Counted from the stretch's first letter, positions 23,165 through 39,105 are shown. The stretch is DNA of 64,000 bases from Scylla paramamosain (GCF_035594125.1 NC_087152.1:17711001-17775000); one strand, 5' to 3'. Notes: a model not told the origin generated them from the sequence alone. A program made the numbers and translations.

Positions 23165-23189
23165 ACTCACACACACACACACACACACA
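23165..23189. repeat. (CA)12 microsatellite
   Basis: Short CA tract between the T28 run and the exon-like segment at 23260. Confidence 0.9.
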
Positions 23190-23259
23190 AACAGCCGGCG
23201 CCGTACCGATCTGATTCATTCCCTGTGTCGACGCTGCTCCCTCCCTCTCTCCCTCCCAG

Positions 23260-23384
23260 GTGTCTGTGCCTGCATTCCACTCAGCACCGCCTGCTGGTGT
23301 TCCTGCCATCACACTCCGTCTCATGCCGCTACCGCCTGCCAGCCGCCTCGCCCGGCACCTCTGTGGCCGCCGGGACCAGAGGCT
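23260..23384 (+). other. candidate 125-nt exon with strong splice sites on both sides
   Basis: The acceptor has a branchpoint-like tctgatt (about 23209-23215), a long pyrimidine tract ctccctccctctctccctc and ccag ending at 23259. The donor at 23384/23385 is aggct|gtaagt, with a perfect intron half but a poor exon half. All three frames are open across the 125 nt, so the frame cannot be chosen; one reads VSVPAFHSAPPAGVPAITLR. The length is not a multiple of three. No domain recognised. It lies on the same strand as the recursive-splice candidates, so an alternative or cryptic exon of the same gene is possible. Confidence 0.3.
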
Positions 23385-23399
23385 GTAAGTCGTCACATT

Positions 23400-26185
23400 T
23401 CACCTTCACGGTTTCACGGTTTCGCGTAACTCTCGCATATTTGGGGCGTCTGGTGTTCCCGAGGCCCAGGGCTTGGCAAGGAATGAGGCCATGGGGAGGC
23501 GTGCTGCTCGTGCTTAACTGCTCTCGCGGTGTCTTGTATAACCGTGCGGGGTGGTGTGGAGGCGACCCACACAGCGGCTCATATACAGGGATAATGGCCC
23601 GCACTGACAGCCGCGCAGGAGTGAGTGTTGCCTGGTCGTCACGCTCAAGGACCAGTGACGTTGTCCATTTTCTGCCACGACTCCACTAACGCCACAGACA
23701 AGCATGTAAGACTTCAAAGAAAAACATGTTTTGGTGTCATGTTTTGAAAGTAAAGTACCAATTGATCATGTGGAGTTTGTGTTTGCGTGTGTGTCAGGAA
23801 GGATGGCCTGGTGGCAGGAGGGGAGAGGGCGGAAGAGTGGGATGGGTGACTTGTCTGTTATACTCGGCAACACGTCCTCGGCTGAATCTTGTATGCACCA
23901 CAGCCCACGGGGTAAACAGTTTCCCTGCCTGGGTGACTTCCTTCAAACACACCCCGGCGCCGGCCACTCCCCACGCCCTCTGCTGGGAAGGAGAAAAAAA
24001 AGTCCAATCAGAAACTCTTCCATAACGCGGTCAATATCCTATATCAAGGGCAAATAAGGTCATCTCACCTTCAAGTAATGGAAATCACCCTCTTAGGACG
24101 AGTGTGCGGCGGGAAGAGAAGGAGGAAGAGGATGTGAGTAGTACAGTACATTCGTCAAGTATATCCTGCTGCGCTTACTTCCACTGTCTCTCGTTTTATC
24201 CCTCGATCCTAAGTCGTCTGATCTGCTTATAGTCTCCTTACGAAGCCTGACAATTGATAGATCCTTTAGAGGAGTTTAGATTGAGGGAAAGCACCAGACA
24301 CAGTGGAAAGGAGAGTGGTGTGTTACTCGCCTTGTGGCCATGACTCCCTACCCGCACCCCGCACCAGGGCCCAGGGGTTTGGTTGGGCTTCTTTGTGAGG
24401 GTGAATGCCACCGCCAACTCCTTGTTAACTGGCCCCCTTTCTGCCACGGTCACTGTCATCTGTCTTCCCCTCCTTGGCAGAGGACACCATGTTGAACCAG
24501 AAGGATACTCAAGGACACCGCATCTTGCAACTGATCCCCCAGCAGGCATTGTTGGACAGGCTACCCTCGGCTCCCCTCGCCTAGCCTCACATCCAAGTCC
24601 TCCTCTGTCGCTCTTCATTTTCTTCACTCAGTGCTCTTTACATCGGGTGCTCCTGCCTTGGTTACGTTACAAGCTCAAAATGTATTTTAGCTTAAATCAT
24701 ATAAAGGAAGCGAGATACTTCATGTATACCTTGCTCAGCAGCATTTTGTGCGTGTTATTTAGTGTGACGTGTAGTAAGACGTAACTCATTTTATAAAGGG
24801 TTATTATTCCAGTTCATTTCCCTTCAAATGGCAACATGTGTCACAACTTGAGCAGGGACGGCTCTGAATCCACGTTCAGTGGTTGTCTTCATCCCTTTCT
24901 AAGACTAATTCTACTGAGCTCCTGTTCCTGCAGGATTACGGCGAATCTTTTCAGTCGGCTGCAAATAATCTCTTACAAGGGAGTGGAGAGCAAGGTTCTG
25001 AGTGGATGCGAGGCTCTCCTCTGAGGGAGGGACAAAAGCCGTGTTGGGCGATGCCATCAGACGCGTGGTGTCACCGCTCTGGCGGGACTTTTCGCTTTCT
25101 TTCTGATGGATTTAACTTTTCTTTTTTCTTTTTCGTTTTGTGTTGTATGTTAACTTTACAGTTCAGGGCGGGGACGGCGTGGAAGCAGCAAAGGAAGGCG
25201 TAACGTAGCATTGCAGGTCCGACCTCCTCCTCGCACGTAAGGAATGGTGTTACATAGCAAATACCACTATTGTCTGATTCCCGTCATCAAGTGGAGGAGA
25301 CAAAGAGCGCACAAGCCCAGCGCGTCTCTGGCACATCACCTGCCTGGTGGACGCGTCCTCCCTCACGCACATCAGGCCGTTATGAAGGGACCGCGCGCAG
25401 GGGAGAGGGGCGCCTGCTAGGGAACCGAACACGGGAAGGGAGTCGGAAGAAGGGGAGGAGAAGAGAGGGGCTCGTGCAGCAGAGCGTCGAGAGGGGAAGA
25501 GAGAACGAGGGAAGAAGAGAGCGCTGGTAACCTAACTGAGGAGAAACAATTGTAATGACAGGAGTAAGACGTCGACCGGGGAGAGTCTGGCCACGAGCCA
25601 CCACACTTCCCTGCCAGCCCGCCCCTCTCCCTCCCTCCCTCCCTGCCTTTATCCTGCCTGCGCTAGTTAGACCTGAGGAATTAATCGGAAAAGAAAAATC
25701 GTCCGCGTTGACAGTGCAGCGCTATTTTCCTTCTTGCACGCCTTAACGAAGTGCAGATGAAGCAGGTTCACAGAGCGGTGGTGCGTCACATTCATGTTCG
25801 TGCCTTGCCATGTAGAGCAGCGTGGCGTTGCCGTTATGCTGCGCGTCCCGTGCAGAGTTACATGGTCGGGTGGTGCGGGCTGTCAGGTGGCGGTGTAACT
25901 GGGCCTGGCGGTGCTGCAGGTGCTCTGGTGCAGACTGGCGCGTGACCTCTGCTCCGTGCACGCCGCCCACTGTGGTTTGGCGCACTCAACCACCACACGC
26001 GGGATATCCTAGCTTCAATAGGGGCAGATTTTCTCTTTTTCCTCATACTCAACCGGCAAATAAGATTAGTCAGTGGTAATAGCAAGTCGGCACCTTATCA
26101 CACTTTTGTTCCCAAAGCGGCAGCAGCGTTAAATACTGGGCAAATGTTCTGGTGTTGCTGCGTTCCTTTAGCTCCCTGCTTTTTG
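23400..26185. other. long microsatellite-poor unique stretch, no gene supported
   Basis: One of the longest repeat-free intervals. It has overlapping chance-length frames on both strands near 24240-24780 (129 and 133 codons) with no recognised domain. An acceptor-like string (ctaattctac then ctcctgttcctgcag, AG at 24932-24933) lacks a convincing donor downstream. Confidence 0.45.
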
Positions 26186-26188
26186 TGT

Positions 26189-26189
<1 letters not shown>

Positions 26190-26245
<56 letters not shown>
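26190..26245. repeat. (GT)28 microsatellite
   Basis: Pure GT tract ending in ttgcag. Confidence 0.96.
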
Positions 26246-26246
<1 letters not shown>

Positions 26247-26250
26247 GCAG

Positions 26251-26309
26251 CCCCATGGTGCGCGGTACGAAAGATGCCCTGCAAGCATTTACAGCAATAC
26301 AACGAGCGA
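26251..26309 (+). other. candidate 59-nt exon after (GT)n
   Basis: ttgcag at 26245-26250 follows the GT tract, and gtaagt begins at 26310, again with a perfect intron half. The exon starts CCCCATGG, and one frame reads PMVRGTKDALQAFTAIQRA. The tract upstream is GT rather than pure pyrimidine, so the acceptor is only moderate. No domain recognised. Confidence 0.2.
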
Positions 26310-26894
26310 GTAAGTCCCAGCAGCAGCAGTGGCTCTTGTCCCCTCCCTTTGCCTTCCTCGTCCTCCTCCTCCCCCTCCCCACTCCTCGCCCGCCTCACTC
26401 AACACCGGAAGCCTCAGCCGTCCATGTATAATGCAGAGAAACCAGGCGAGGAAGCCAGTGGTGGCGGCTGAGGCCCCGCTACCTGCACGGAGGCGGGTTG
26501 GCCAAGTATTGGGTCCTCGGGCAGAGTGTAAGAAATAATGTAGACGTGGGAGGTATGCTGGTGGTAAGTCCGCTGTTTATCTGAAACCCGAGGTGCGCTT
26601 TCAGGCGTGGCAATGTAGGAAATACCTTGAGCAATACGTGTTGGAGAATAAAAAGTCGAGGCGTGGCTACACAGGGTGACTGACTGGAAGAAAGGTGCCT
26701 TGCCACGAGGGGGAGGGATAAATGACGGGTAGTAAGAGGGCGCAGCTGCATACAGGAAACAGCTAACAGGTTTGTGGGATCTAAATGTGACCAAATGAGG
26801 CTGAAGTCACAGGCGGCACCTACGAGACGAGTTTTGTGACCGGTCTGGAGACAACATCGCCCCCCGCCGCCACTTGTTATCATGTTGAAGGTTG

Positions 26895-26916
26895 TTTTGA
26901 ATTTTAGCAGGTATGA
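26895..26916 (+). other. weak recursive-splice-like junction
   Basis: ttttgaattttagcag is followed directly by gtatgag at 26911. The polypyrimidine part is short and broken by gaa, and the donor half (GTATGA) is suboptimal. Listed only because it is on the same strand as the two strong candidates. Confidence 0.15.
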
Positions 26917-26996
26917 GACGCGCTCGGTAAAAGAGATCGGACAAGCTGAATCATCTGTGTATCTGCGGCCCTCACACGCTCAGGTTGTTGTCACCG

Positions 26997-27312
26997 TCAA
27001 TTATTCGGAGCGCAAGCTAAACCTGACCTTAAGAAGAGCCCGGAGATTGCTGTAGACAAGAACACGGCCAGTAATATTTTCTGGCGCTGCAAACATCGTC
27101 TCTTTCCCATGTAGCATGAAGAGTGGCTGCGGCAGAATAAAAGGCGGCCAGACAGCTGCTGCCGCACAAGATAAATCTGAGCCATTTTCCACGGGTGATG
27201 GTATACAAGCGCCCGCAGCACGGCAGGCACCAGCGACACAAACGCAAGAACTAGTATCAATAACACAAGCTGGAGCACCATCAGCATTATACCAGTAGCA
27301 GCACGGGGACAT
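26997..27312 (-). other. unique region open in three minus frames and one plus frame
   Basis: One minus frame (27287-26997, 96 codons, ATG start) begins MLMVLQLVLLILVLAFVSLV, which looks like a signal anchor or signal peptide. A second (27312-27001) is Cys-rich near its start. Since four of the six frames are open together, composition is a sufficient explanation and none is called as a gene. 26320-28097 otherwise holds a gga-rich purine run at 27420-27472 and no microsatellite. Confidence 0.15.
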
Positions 27313-28094
27313 TAAACCAGGCGAGTCAGAGGCGAGGCAGTCAGGCAGCTAACAGGCTTAAGGGGGGAGTGGCCAGACGCGCCATAAGACCAGACAGGAG
27401 CCACTTGGTCATAGCCCGAGGAGGGAGACAAGGGAGGGAGGAGGGAGGAGGAGGGAGGGAGGGAGGCCTTGCGGGGGGTGACACTCAAGCTTCCCTGCAG
27501 CAGCAGCCAGAGAAGACTAAGCCACATCCTCGCCTCCTGAAGTCACACTTTGGATATGAATAACTGCAAATGGAATGGACCGTGACGAAAACTACCCGAT
27601 GTGTAAACATGTCCACGGCGGGTGTCTTTGTCGCCTTGCTGCTAACACACGCACGCCCTTCCCGCATCCTCCTCCTACTCACGTCGCCCCTCGCTTCTCT
27701 TTCACATCGTCTTGCTCCGGGCGCGTGGGGTTCCTGGCGCGACCCCAGCGGGAGTATCAGCTCGGTAATCCTTTGTGAGTGTGGGTGTTCCTTACCCAAA
27801 TGAAGCGAGCTGTTTATAATCCAAGTGGTGCATCGCCTGTTGCAGCCAAGGCCAGCATGCCAGACGCTCTTTCGCCCCGCTGAATCCTGACCAGAGTGAG
27901 AGAGCAGCGTCGACACAGTTACGCTTGCCTTGCTTCGTCGCCACCTCTGTGTCTCGCTGCCCCTCGATTGGCTTGCTCCTCCATCCTTGCCTGCGCCGTC
28001 CTGTGGTTTGGTTCGCTCACCTCGGAAATCGTTGTCATACTCGGACGTTCGTTCTGGGCGAGTCTTGAGGTTTATGTCGTAATTGCATGTCATC

Positions 28095-28097
<3 letters not shown>

Positions 28098-28175
<78 letters not shown>
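28098..28175. repeat. (AC)39 microsatellite
   Basis: Pure AC tract. It is followed by a 600-bp pyrimidine-rich stretch (28270-28690) containing imperfect actcc/cactc units and a C9 run. Confidence 0.97.
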
Positions 28176-28177
<2 letters not shown>

Positions 28178-28871
28178 TCTGTCGTGACCACGCACCCCTC
28201 GGTGCTCATGCAGGCAGCCCACAGCCCACAGCCCACAACCCACAGCCCCACTGCTCCCCAACCCTCCCTCCCGTCAAGCCCTTCTCACAAATTTTTTAAC
28301 GAGGGAGCCTGCTTCCGCCCACCTCCTCACCGGCACTCTTCCCCGCATCAGCTCCCCTCACTCACTCCACACTCCACTGCCCCTCCCTTCCCTCACTCTC
28401 TCACACTCCACTGCCCCTTCCTTCCGTCACTCCCTCACACTTCATCTCCCCTCTCTTGCCTCACTCCTCCGCACTTCACGTCGCCTCCTCCTCCACGTCT
28501 CTCCTTTCACTCTCCCCGTCTCTCAGTCCCCCCCCCCCCGCACCCGCTTGGTCGCCGCCCACCTTTTCCTGGCCACCGTCACGGATTTGTCTCCTTTTGA
28601 CCTGTCCATCACCATCCGTCTCGCCCTCCCGCTGCACCTCGCCTCACCTCACTTTCACGCTGCCTGTCTGCTCTGCCACCAACCAGCCAGCCCGAGCCTC
28701 TCCTAATTATAGGCCTCAGATCGGTATCCTGGCGACTCCTGCGCTCGGGTCGTGGCGAAAACCAACCGTCCAACCGTCAGTCAGTCAGGGGGAGTTTGCG
28801 AGACGAGGCCCGTGAAATAAAAATATGACGCTGAGACTTTTGCTGAATTTCTCTTCACCAGAAGGCTGGGT

Positions 28872-29011
28872 GGAGACTTGTGGGGGTTACGGAGAGGTCA
28901 ACAGTTGTTCCACACTCCCCACGGGGCGGCGGAGACTTGCTTGGGGTCATGGGTTATAGTGTCTCTGAGGGAGGGAGGTGACCAGCTGTCCCACACTCCC
29001 CATGGGGCGGC
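28872..29011. repeat. two-copy tandem duplication (59 and 81 bp)
   Basis: Both copies start ggagacttg and end cacactccccaYggggcggc. The second carries about 22 extra bp in the middle. Confidence 0.7.
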
Positions 29012-29404
29012 CCTCTCATTACCATATTCACACATCCCATGACGTTGAGGCGCACGACAAATTATTCATGACCTCGCGGCTGGGTTATTTACGCCAGGGA
29101 TCATCAGACGCTTCTCCGGGACACGAGGGAGGGAGTGGCGGCGCTAGGGGGATGTGGGGATGCTGGTCGCGTTAAGGGGGCAGGAGAGCTTCACTGGAGG
29201 TTTGTGTGTTGCTGCAGGGGCGAGGGAGGGAGGACGAGCGAGCGAGCAAGGGAGGAGGGCTCAGGCTTGTCTCGTATACCAAATCTGATGAATGCACATG
29301 TTAATGAAACATTCATAAGCGGAAAAAAACAGCGCCATGTTGATAACACATAAGCCCATACATGGCACGGTGCTAAACTCACGCACGCTAAACGTATAGT
29401 AGTA

Positions 29405-29535
<131 letters not shown>

Positions 29536-29826
29536 GCCAGTGCGTCGTTACGTTAGTCACCAGGAGGGCTGGCTGGTGGTACATCAAGCGCCGCCCGCAC
29601 CGCCCACTCGTCATGTGGGTGTTGGCGGGCGGCACCAGGCGGAGGACAGCGTTAGGTCGGCCCGTCGATATTCAAAGGTGGCGGGTGGAGGCGATAGTCC
29701 GCGGCTTATGATAAGCGGTCGTGGTCGTGATTGGTGGAGGTTGTAGTGGTGGTGGTGGTGGTGTGGTGGTGTGGTGTAGTGGTGACGTGTGGAGCTCGTG
29801 GCCAGACGGAGGGTCACGCAGAGGGC

Positions 29827-29828
<2 letters not shown>

Positions 29829-29874
<46 letters not shown>
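29829..29874. repeat. (GT)23 microsatellite
   Basis: Pure GT tract. Confidence 0.96.
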
Positions 29875-29878
<4 letters not shown>

Positions 29879-29952
29879 AGCGAAGCCTGCTGAGCCATTA
29901 TTTATCACGGCGCCTCTGCCCACACGTCACGCCTGGTTTGTGTCGGGCCACC

Positions 29953-29953
<1 letters not shown>

Positions 29954-29985
<32 letters not shown>

Positions 29986-30010
29986 TAGTCATCACCACCA
30001 CTACCACCAC
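29954..30010. repeat. (CTG)10 followed by (ACC)n triplets
   Basis: CTG from 29954 to 29984, then CAC/TAC/ACC triplets to about 30028, and more near 30090. Confidence 0.9.
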
Positions 30011-30280
30011 TACCACTGCCACCACTGATACCAACAACAATACTGAGGACGCACAGATCCATCCCACCATCCTCACTATAACCGCAGCTGCTACCACCAC
30101 CATCACCACCGCAGCCGCTTCCAGGATATGAGAGGCGGGCGGGAGGGAAGACTCAGGGGTATCTCAATATATTAAGAACGACAGGGAGCCGTTAATCGAT
30201 ATAGGGACAAATAGAAGGAATAAAACCACGGGGGAAAGAGCAATAAGGGAAAAGGACGTATTACCGTGTATATGTGTGGC

Positions 30281-30282
<2 letters not shown>

Positions 30283-30348
<66 letters not shown>
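30283..30348. repeat. (GA)33 microsatellite
   Basis: Pure GA tract. 30350-31295 is purine-leaning unique DNA without a feature. Confidence 0.97.
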
Positions 30349-30349
<1 letters not shown>

Positions 30350-31295
30350 GATGAAAACGAGGAAGAACACGGCTAATAGTAAGGGTCGTGTAACAAAATT
30401 TATGGTCTGGGTGGCCGAATCACGGACTTCTATGGTAGATTTAGAGGCCAGAGAGAGAAAGGGACAAGACAGGAAACGAACTGAAGGGCTCCACTGTACC
30501 TTAACTACATAGATTTTGTGGGAACTGGATGGTGAATTTTAAGCACCAGCGGCAATGGTTTCAAGGATATGGTGGGCACATGTTAAGGTTGGAGCGACAA
30601 ATCCAAGGGTTACGGTGGAAGATGTAATGGTCGGACTACAGATTTAAAGCTCAGGGAAGACGATTTAAGTGCCAGGAACGAGGGGAATCTGATAGTGTCA
30701 AGACGGACCCCTACCTGATTTAGGATCGGATGTTGGAAAGACGGGGCGAAGATACGTGATGGATGGAGGGAGTGGGAGAGAGAGGGATAGAGGGAGAAGT
30801 GTAGAGATGAAGGGAGAGACGGGGGAGAGGGAGGGAACAGTAAATACACGATGACACTGATGAAATGAAGCGTAATGTCGGGGATGGGTGGTGGGAAGGG
30901 AAACTGGAGCAGATGATAAAACAGGTCAGCCGAAAAAAAAAGAAGACTGAAGTGCGTAAGTTTCAGCTCAGAATATAAACACTACAGGACTTTTAATTCC
31001 TGAAAGAGGAGCAGGAGCAACGAACTGAAGGGAAGGTGCACGGAGGAGGAGGAGGAGGAGGAGAAGGAAGCGAAGATAGCGCGGTGAGGAGTGTGTAAGC
31101 CCGCCAGTGTGGTCGTGATGAACGTGATAGGTATAGCAAATTAAGTGTGAATGATTCATTTATACGTTGCCAAACAAATGTTAAATGTCGCTGGCGAGAG
31201 AGCAAGAGAGAGGGAGAAAGACGAGGAGAAAGATGTGGCGTGAATTGTTGCAGCGCGGAGGTAGTGGTGTTGTGAGGCTGCGTTGAGTGGCTAGG

Positions 31296-31316
31296 TGGTG
31301 GTGGTGGTGGTGGTGG
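31296..31316. repeat. (GGT)7 microsatellite
   Basis: Short GGT tract. A strong donor-like gag|gtgagt lies at 31369/31370, but no upstream acceptor or start was seen. Confidence 0.9.
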
Positions 31317-31496
31317 CGTGTGAGGAGCAGGAGGTGTGTGGCGCGCGGTGGGTGGCACCCTTCAGCGAGGTGAGTTAGTGCAGGTCTGCTCTTAGCTCAG
31401 GAGAAGGAGGGAGTGGGGGACTCTGGCAGGAAGGTCATGTATAAACCAGAGGAGAGGGATACATTTCCCCTTGCTCACTTGCTCGCTCCGTCTTAT

Positions 31497-31498
<2 letters not shown>

Positions 31499-31532
<34 letters not shown>
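31499..31532. repeat. (AC)17 microsatellite
   Basis: Pure AC tract. Confidence 0.95.
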
Positions 31533-31534
<2 letters not shown>

Positions 31535-31700
31535 ACAGTAATACGCGGTGGTGCGTCTCGGTGCGTGGCGCGAAGTCCCGTATGTTGCGGCTTAAGACAA
31601 GAGAGGTGTGGAGTCCAGACAACACAATTATGGAGTGGGGTCGAAGGTCAGTGTGGAGTAGGACGGAGGGGAGCCTTGGCACCGTTCTTGCCTCTTCGGT

Positions 31701-31701
<1 letters not shown>

Positions 31702-31782
<81 letters not shown>
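31702..31782. repeat. (CT)40 microsatellite
   Basis: Pure CT tract. Confidence 0.97.
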
Positions 31783-35512
<3,730 letters not shown>

Positions 35513-35701
35513 CGCAGCGTTGTTTGTGTGCGAGTTTGTCTACACGTTCAGCGCTATTTGAACAACCATCCGAGCGACAAATTTGTTTGATACTAAACTA
35601 AATCGGTAACTATCACACTGTGCAGTATAAGCTGTGTGGCTGACGGCTGGGTTGTTGCCCTTCGCCAAATCTGGAATGTTTGCCATTTACTGAGTGACCT
35701 G

Positions 35702-35704
<3 letters not shown>

Positions 35705-35752
<48 letters not shown>
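35705..35752. repeat. (GT)24 microsatellite
   Basis: Pure GT tract. Together with the AC tract at 35935 it forms an inverted pair. Confidence 0.96.
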
Positions 35753-35754
<2 letters not shown>

Positions 35755-35931
35755 GAACGTGCTTCAGGTGGGAGGTGGTAAATGGTGTCTGCGTTGGTGC
35801 GCGCCTCGCTGCCGTGGCCTTGTTTGTGCGTCTGTGTCAGTCAGCATGTCCGTCCGTCCGCTTGTCTTCATGTGTGATCAGTTGGACGTTCATCTGTCTG
35901 AATGTGTCTCCATGTGCGTGCTTGCTTATTC

Positions 35932-35934
<3 letters not shown>

Positions 35935-36015
<81 letters not shown>

Positions 36016-36028
36016 CACACACACACAC
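35935..36028. repeat. (AC)47 microsatellite with one GC variant
   Basis: AC tract with a single cgc interruption near 36009. Confidence 0.97.
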
Positions 36029-36171
36029 TCACTCACAATGCACGAGAAGAAGTGATAGAGGCGAGAAGTGAGTATAACGCACATCATCTGAAGAGAAACT
36101 GAACAGATATAGACAGAAAGACGGACAGGACCACGCGAGAGTAACTCAGGCTCTGTATACCATCACTAGAT

Positions 36172-36173
<2 letters not shown>

Positions 36174-36240
<67 letters not shown>
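36174..36240. repeat. (AC)33 microsatellite
   Basis: Pure AC tract. Confidence 0.97.
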
Positions 36241-36243
<3 letters not shown>

Positions 36244-36631
36244 GCAGGCAGCAGCAGGGAGTAGGGAGTAGGGTTGGCGTGACGGCAGCGCTAGGGTCCC
36301 TTCCAACCCTGGCGAGGCGTCCCGGGACCCGCCACCCACAATAGGCGAACTTCCCCTCCTTGTGCCCTCCTCATAACCCATGGGAGGGTCCGCGAGCCCA
36401 GAGGCGAGGAGGCGGCGTGGCGTGGCGTGAAAGTCGACCTTAAGATTCGTCTCCCCCTTGTGACTCCCGGGAAGGTTTTAGATGGCGAGAGTTGCGGGAT
36501 TTCGGAGACGCTTCTTGAAATTGGATCGTTGAGCGGTCATAAGGAAGAGATGTGTGGGAGGCGGAACTACTTGAGCCCTAGTGTGGTGTGGTGTGGTGTA
36601 GTGTGGTCTGTGATACCTAATAATACGCGGG

Positions 36632-36634
<3 letters not shown>

Positions 36635-36707
<73 letters not shown>
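36635..36707. repeat. (AC)36 microsatellite
   Basis: Pure AC tract. 36710-37300 is unique sequence with nothing recognisable. Confidence 0.97.
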
Positions 36708-36709
<2 letters not shown>

Positions 36710-37299
36710 AGGACCAATTCTCAAAGGTCACACGGGTAATAACTCACGCTCTCAAGATTGTTCAAGCCACAGGCAATCCTGAATCCTCGCTGAAGTATCT
36801 CCACGAGCTAGAAAACGCCCCAGAAAAGCCAAGAAAACCACACACCCTGCTTCACCCTGTTAAAAGTAAACGAGATAAGACGGCGAACCAAAACACTTGA
36901 AAATATGCTGCTATGCTCGCTCCTTCCTACATAGGTTCGAGGCCGCTCGCGCTCACTAATACCTAACTCCGGGACGCGTAAAGCCGGGAAGTGAAAAGTC
37001 GTAAATCGGTGTTAAACCCGACCGACCCTTGAGGCAACAAACAAGCCTCCCTGAGCCTCGCCGCGCGTTGGAAGGGTGCGGCTGAGGTACCGTCCGTCCC
37101 TCCCCGACCATTACTGCGGCCACAACACCCTCACACGCTACCTGACTCACACCGGACCGATAACAGAGCCCGCAAACCCCTACCTCTTCTACCTCCAAAA
37201 GTTCCTCACTCCTCCATCATGAAGTATTTGTGTAAAAGGATAAAGAGACAGGCCAGAACGGGTGTCTTGTCATATTTGGTGGGGAGCAAGGCCGGGGTG

Positions 37300-37305
<6 letters not shown>

Positions 37306-37359
<54 letters not shown>

Positions 37360-37394
37360 GCATGTCAGTCACTCAGTCAGTCAGTCAACTTAAT

Positions 37395-37458
<64 letters not shown>
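37306..37458. repeat. two (AG)n tracts flanking a (CAGT)n run
   Basis: AG 37306-37358, then cagtcactcagtcagtcagt, then AG 37398-37458. Confidence 0.95.
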
Positions 37459-37460
<2 letters not shown>

Positions 37461-37844
37461 CAAACATAAAACAAGCGAGGCGGCAACAAGTGTCTCAGAA
37501 CCTACGTAAGAGTCGCCGTTTTTGTCTCGCTAGATGATGGAAATACATTCCGAAGACTTTTATACTATTATTTAATTTGATCTCATCCCACCGTAGAACA
37601 ATGAAGTCAGATTTATCTCGCAATGGAGGAAGAACAGTGAGGAACAGTGACAATGGCAGGGCGGACAATGAAACTATAGCGGCAGAGAGAGAGAAGGGCG
37701 AAGGGAGAAGGAAGAGTGAGGGAGAGGGATACGAGTGAGTGACTATAACCGCATAAGGAGGGAGAAGGAAGAAGGGAGAGTAGCGCGTTGGAGGGAAAGG
37801 GGAGGAACGGGAGGGAGGGAAGGGAGAGAGGAGAAGAGTACCGT

Positions 37845-38055
37845 GCTGTAGGAGTAGGATTGTAAACTGTAGCAAGAAAGACCGTAGGAATAGGAGCAAA
37901 GAAAAGAATCTGTAGCTGTAAGACTGTAGACTACAGCAAGAAGGACTGTAGGAATAGGAAGCGAGACGAGGATCTGTAAGTATAACACTATACGTAGACT
38001 GTAGTAAGAGGGACTGTAGGAATACGAAGAGAGAGAAGGATCTCTAGGAAGTGCT
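37845..38055. repeat. ~66-bp tandem repeat, about 3 copies
   Basis: The string actgtaggaatag (or accgtaggaatag) recurs at about 37881, 37945 and 38013, flanked each time by agcaagaa/agtaagag upstream and gaatctgta/ggatctgta downstream. Copies are 64-68 bp apart and clearly diverged. The block lies in a purine-rich domain (37680-38220). Confidence 0.7.
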
Positions 38056-38789
38056 GAGGGAAGAGGGGAGAGGAAGGGAGTCTGGAACATTTCAAGAGGG
38101 GAGAGGATGGGAGATCATGGCGCTGTAAGAAAAGGGAAGAGGAACGGGGAAGAAGGCAGGCATGGAGGAAGGGAAGCAGGGACGAAATGCAGTGCTGCCC
38201 GGCGTGAAAGTAGAGCATTGTGCCGCAAGGAAAGGGCAGAACATTATATGATATTTAAACCCCCGGCCTTTTCAAAACGAAGAAATTTCATTCTCAGCCA
38301 TCTCTCTAAAGGACAAACTATTTGGAACACCAGTTGAAACCATTATCTCGTTATTGTCCTTTCCTTATCTTTATTTTACCCATTTAAACACCATTACTTC
38401 ATCTTTTTTTTTTTAAATTTCTAAGAGCCTCACCGTGCTTTGGGGAGAAATAAAGAAGCTAATGTAAAACCTGCCTTGCTTTATAAATTATACCGTAGTT
38501 CAGTAGCGGACGTTCTGTATTATTTATTAAGGGAGGCTGTGGCGGTTGCGGCGGCCTAACTGACTGGCTGGCTTCCTGATATGGAGGTGCCGGCGTGACG
38601 AGGTGCGAGGGAACGGCTCACCACACCGAAACCACAGGAAGGGGACGACCAGGAGGAGGAGGAGGTTTGCTGCGGAAGTGGATTCTGTCTGGGTGACGAA
38701 GTGCTGACCGGTGCTGTCTGCGGTGCCGCTGCCTCTGTAACACACGGTAGATTACTGAAGCGGAGTCAGGGGAGTCAGGGTTGCGTGGC

Positions 38790-38845
38790 GTCGCTTGACT
38801 TGGCTTGTCTTGACTTGGCTTGGTTTGATTTGGCTTGGCTTGGTC
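38790..38845. repeat. degenerate (CTTGG)n pentamer run
   Basis: cttgacttggcttg-type units repeat for about 55 bp. They are followed by gtctttcag, an acceptor-like string. Confidence 0.8.
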
Positions 38846-39018
38846 TTTCAGCTGACGTGTTCGGAAGGATTACACGATAGAGAGACCGCCACATAATCGA
38901 TCGGAAAAACGCTCGATGTTTGACCGCTGTTCACTGAGACGGAAAGTGGCTTCTGTCCTCGCTCACTCACTCACCGCACCGGGCCGTCATTCCCCCGCTC
39001 CTTCAAGTCACTCGAGAG

Positions 39019-39041
39019 GTGTGTGTGTGTGTGTGTGTGTG
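39019..39041. repeat. (GT)11 microsatellite
   Basis: Short GT tract that is inverted relative to the CA tract 66 bp downstream. Confidence 0.9.
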
Positions 39042-39105
39042 ATTGTGTTTTCCGAGGAAGAGGAAAAGAACAAAGGTTAAACCGTTCTCAGCGAGTCTGG
39101 CGGCG

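Noticed and set aside
22518..23429. A 303-codon + strand frame
   Set aside because: It starts at ATG but is Ser/Leu/Pro-rich from pyrimidine-rich DNA, runs through a T28 (poly-Phe) and a CA tract, and has no domain. Only the 23260-23384 part is kept, for its splice sites.
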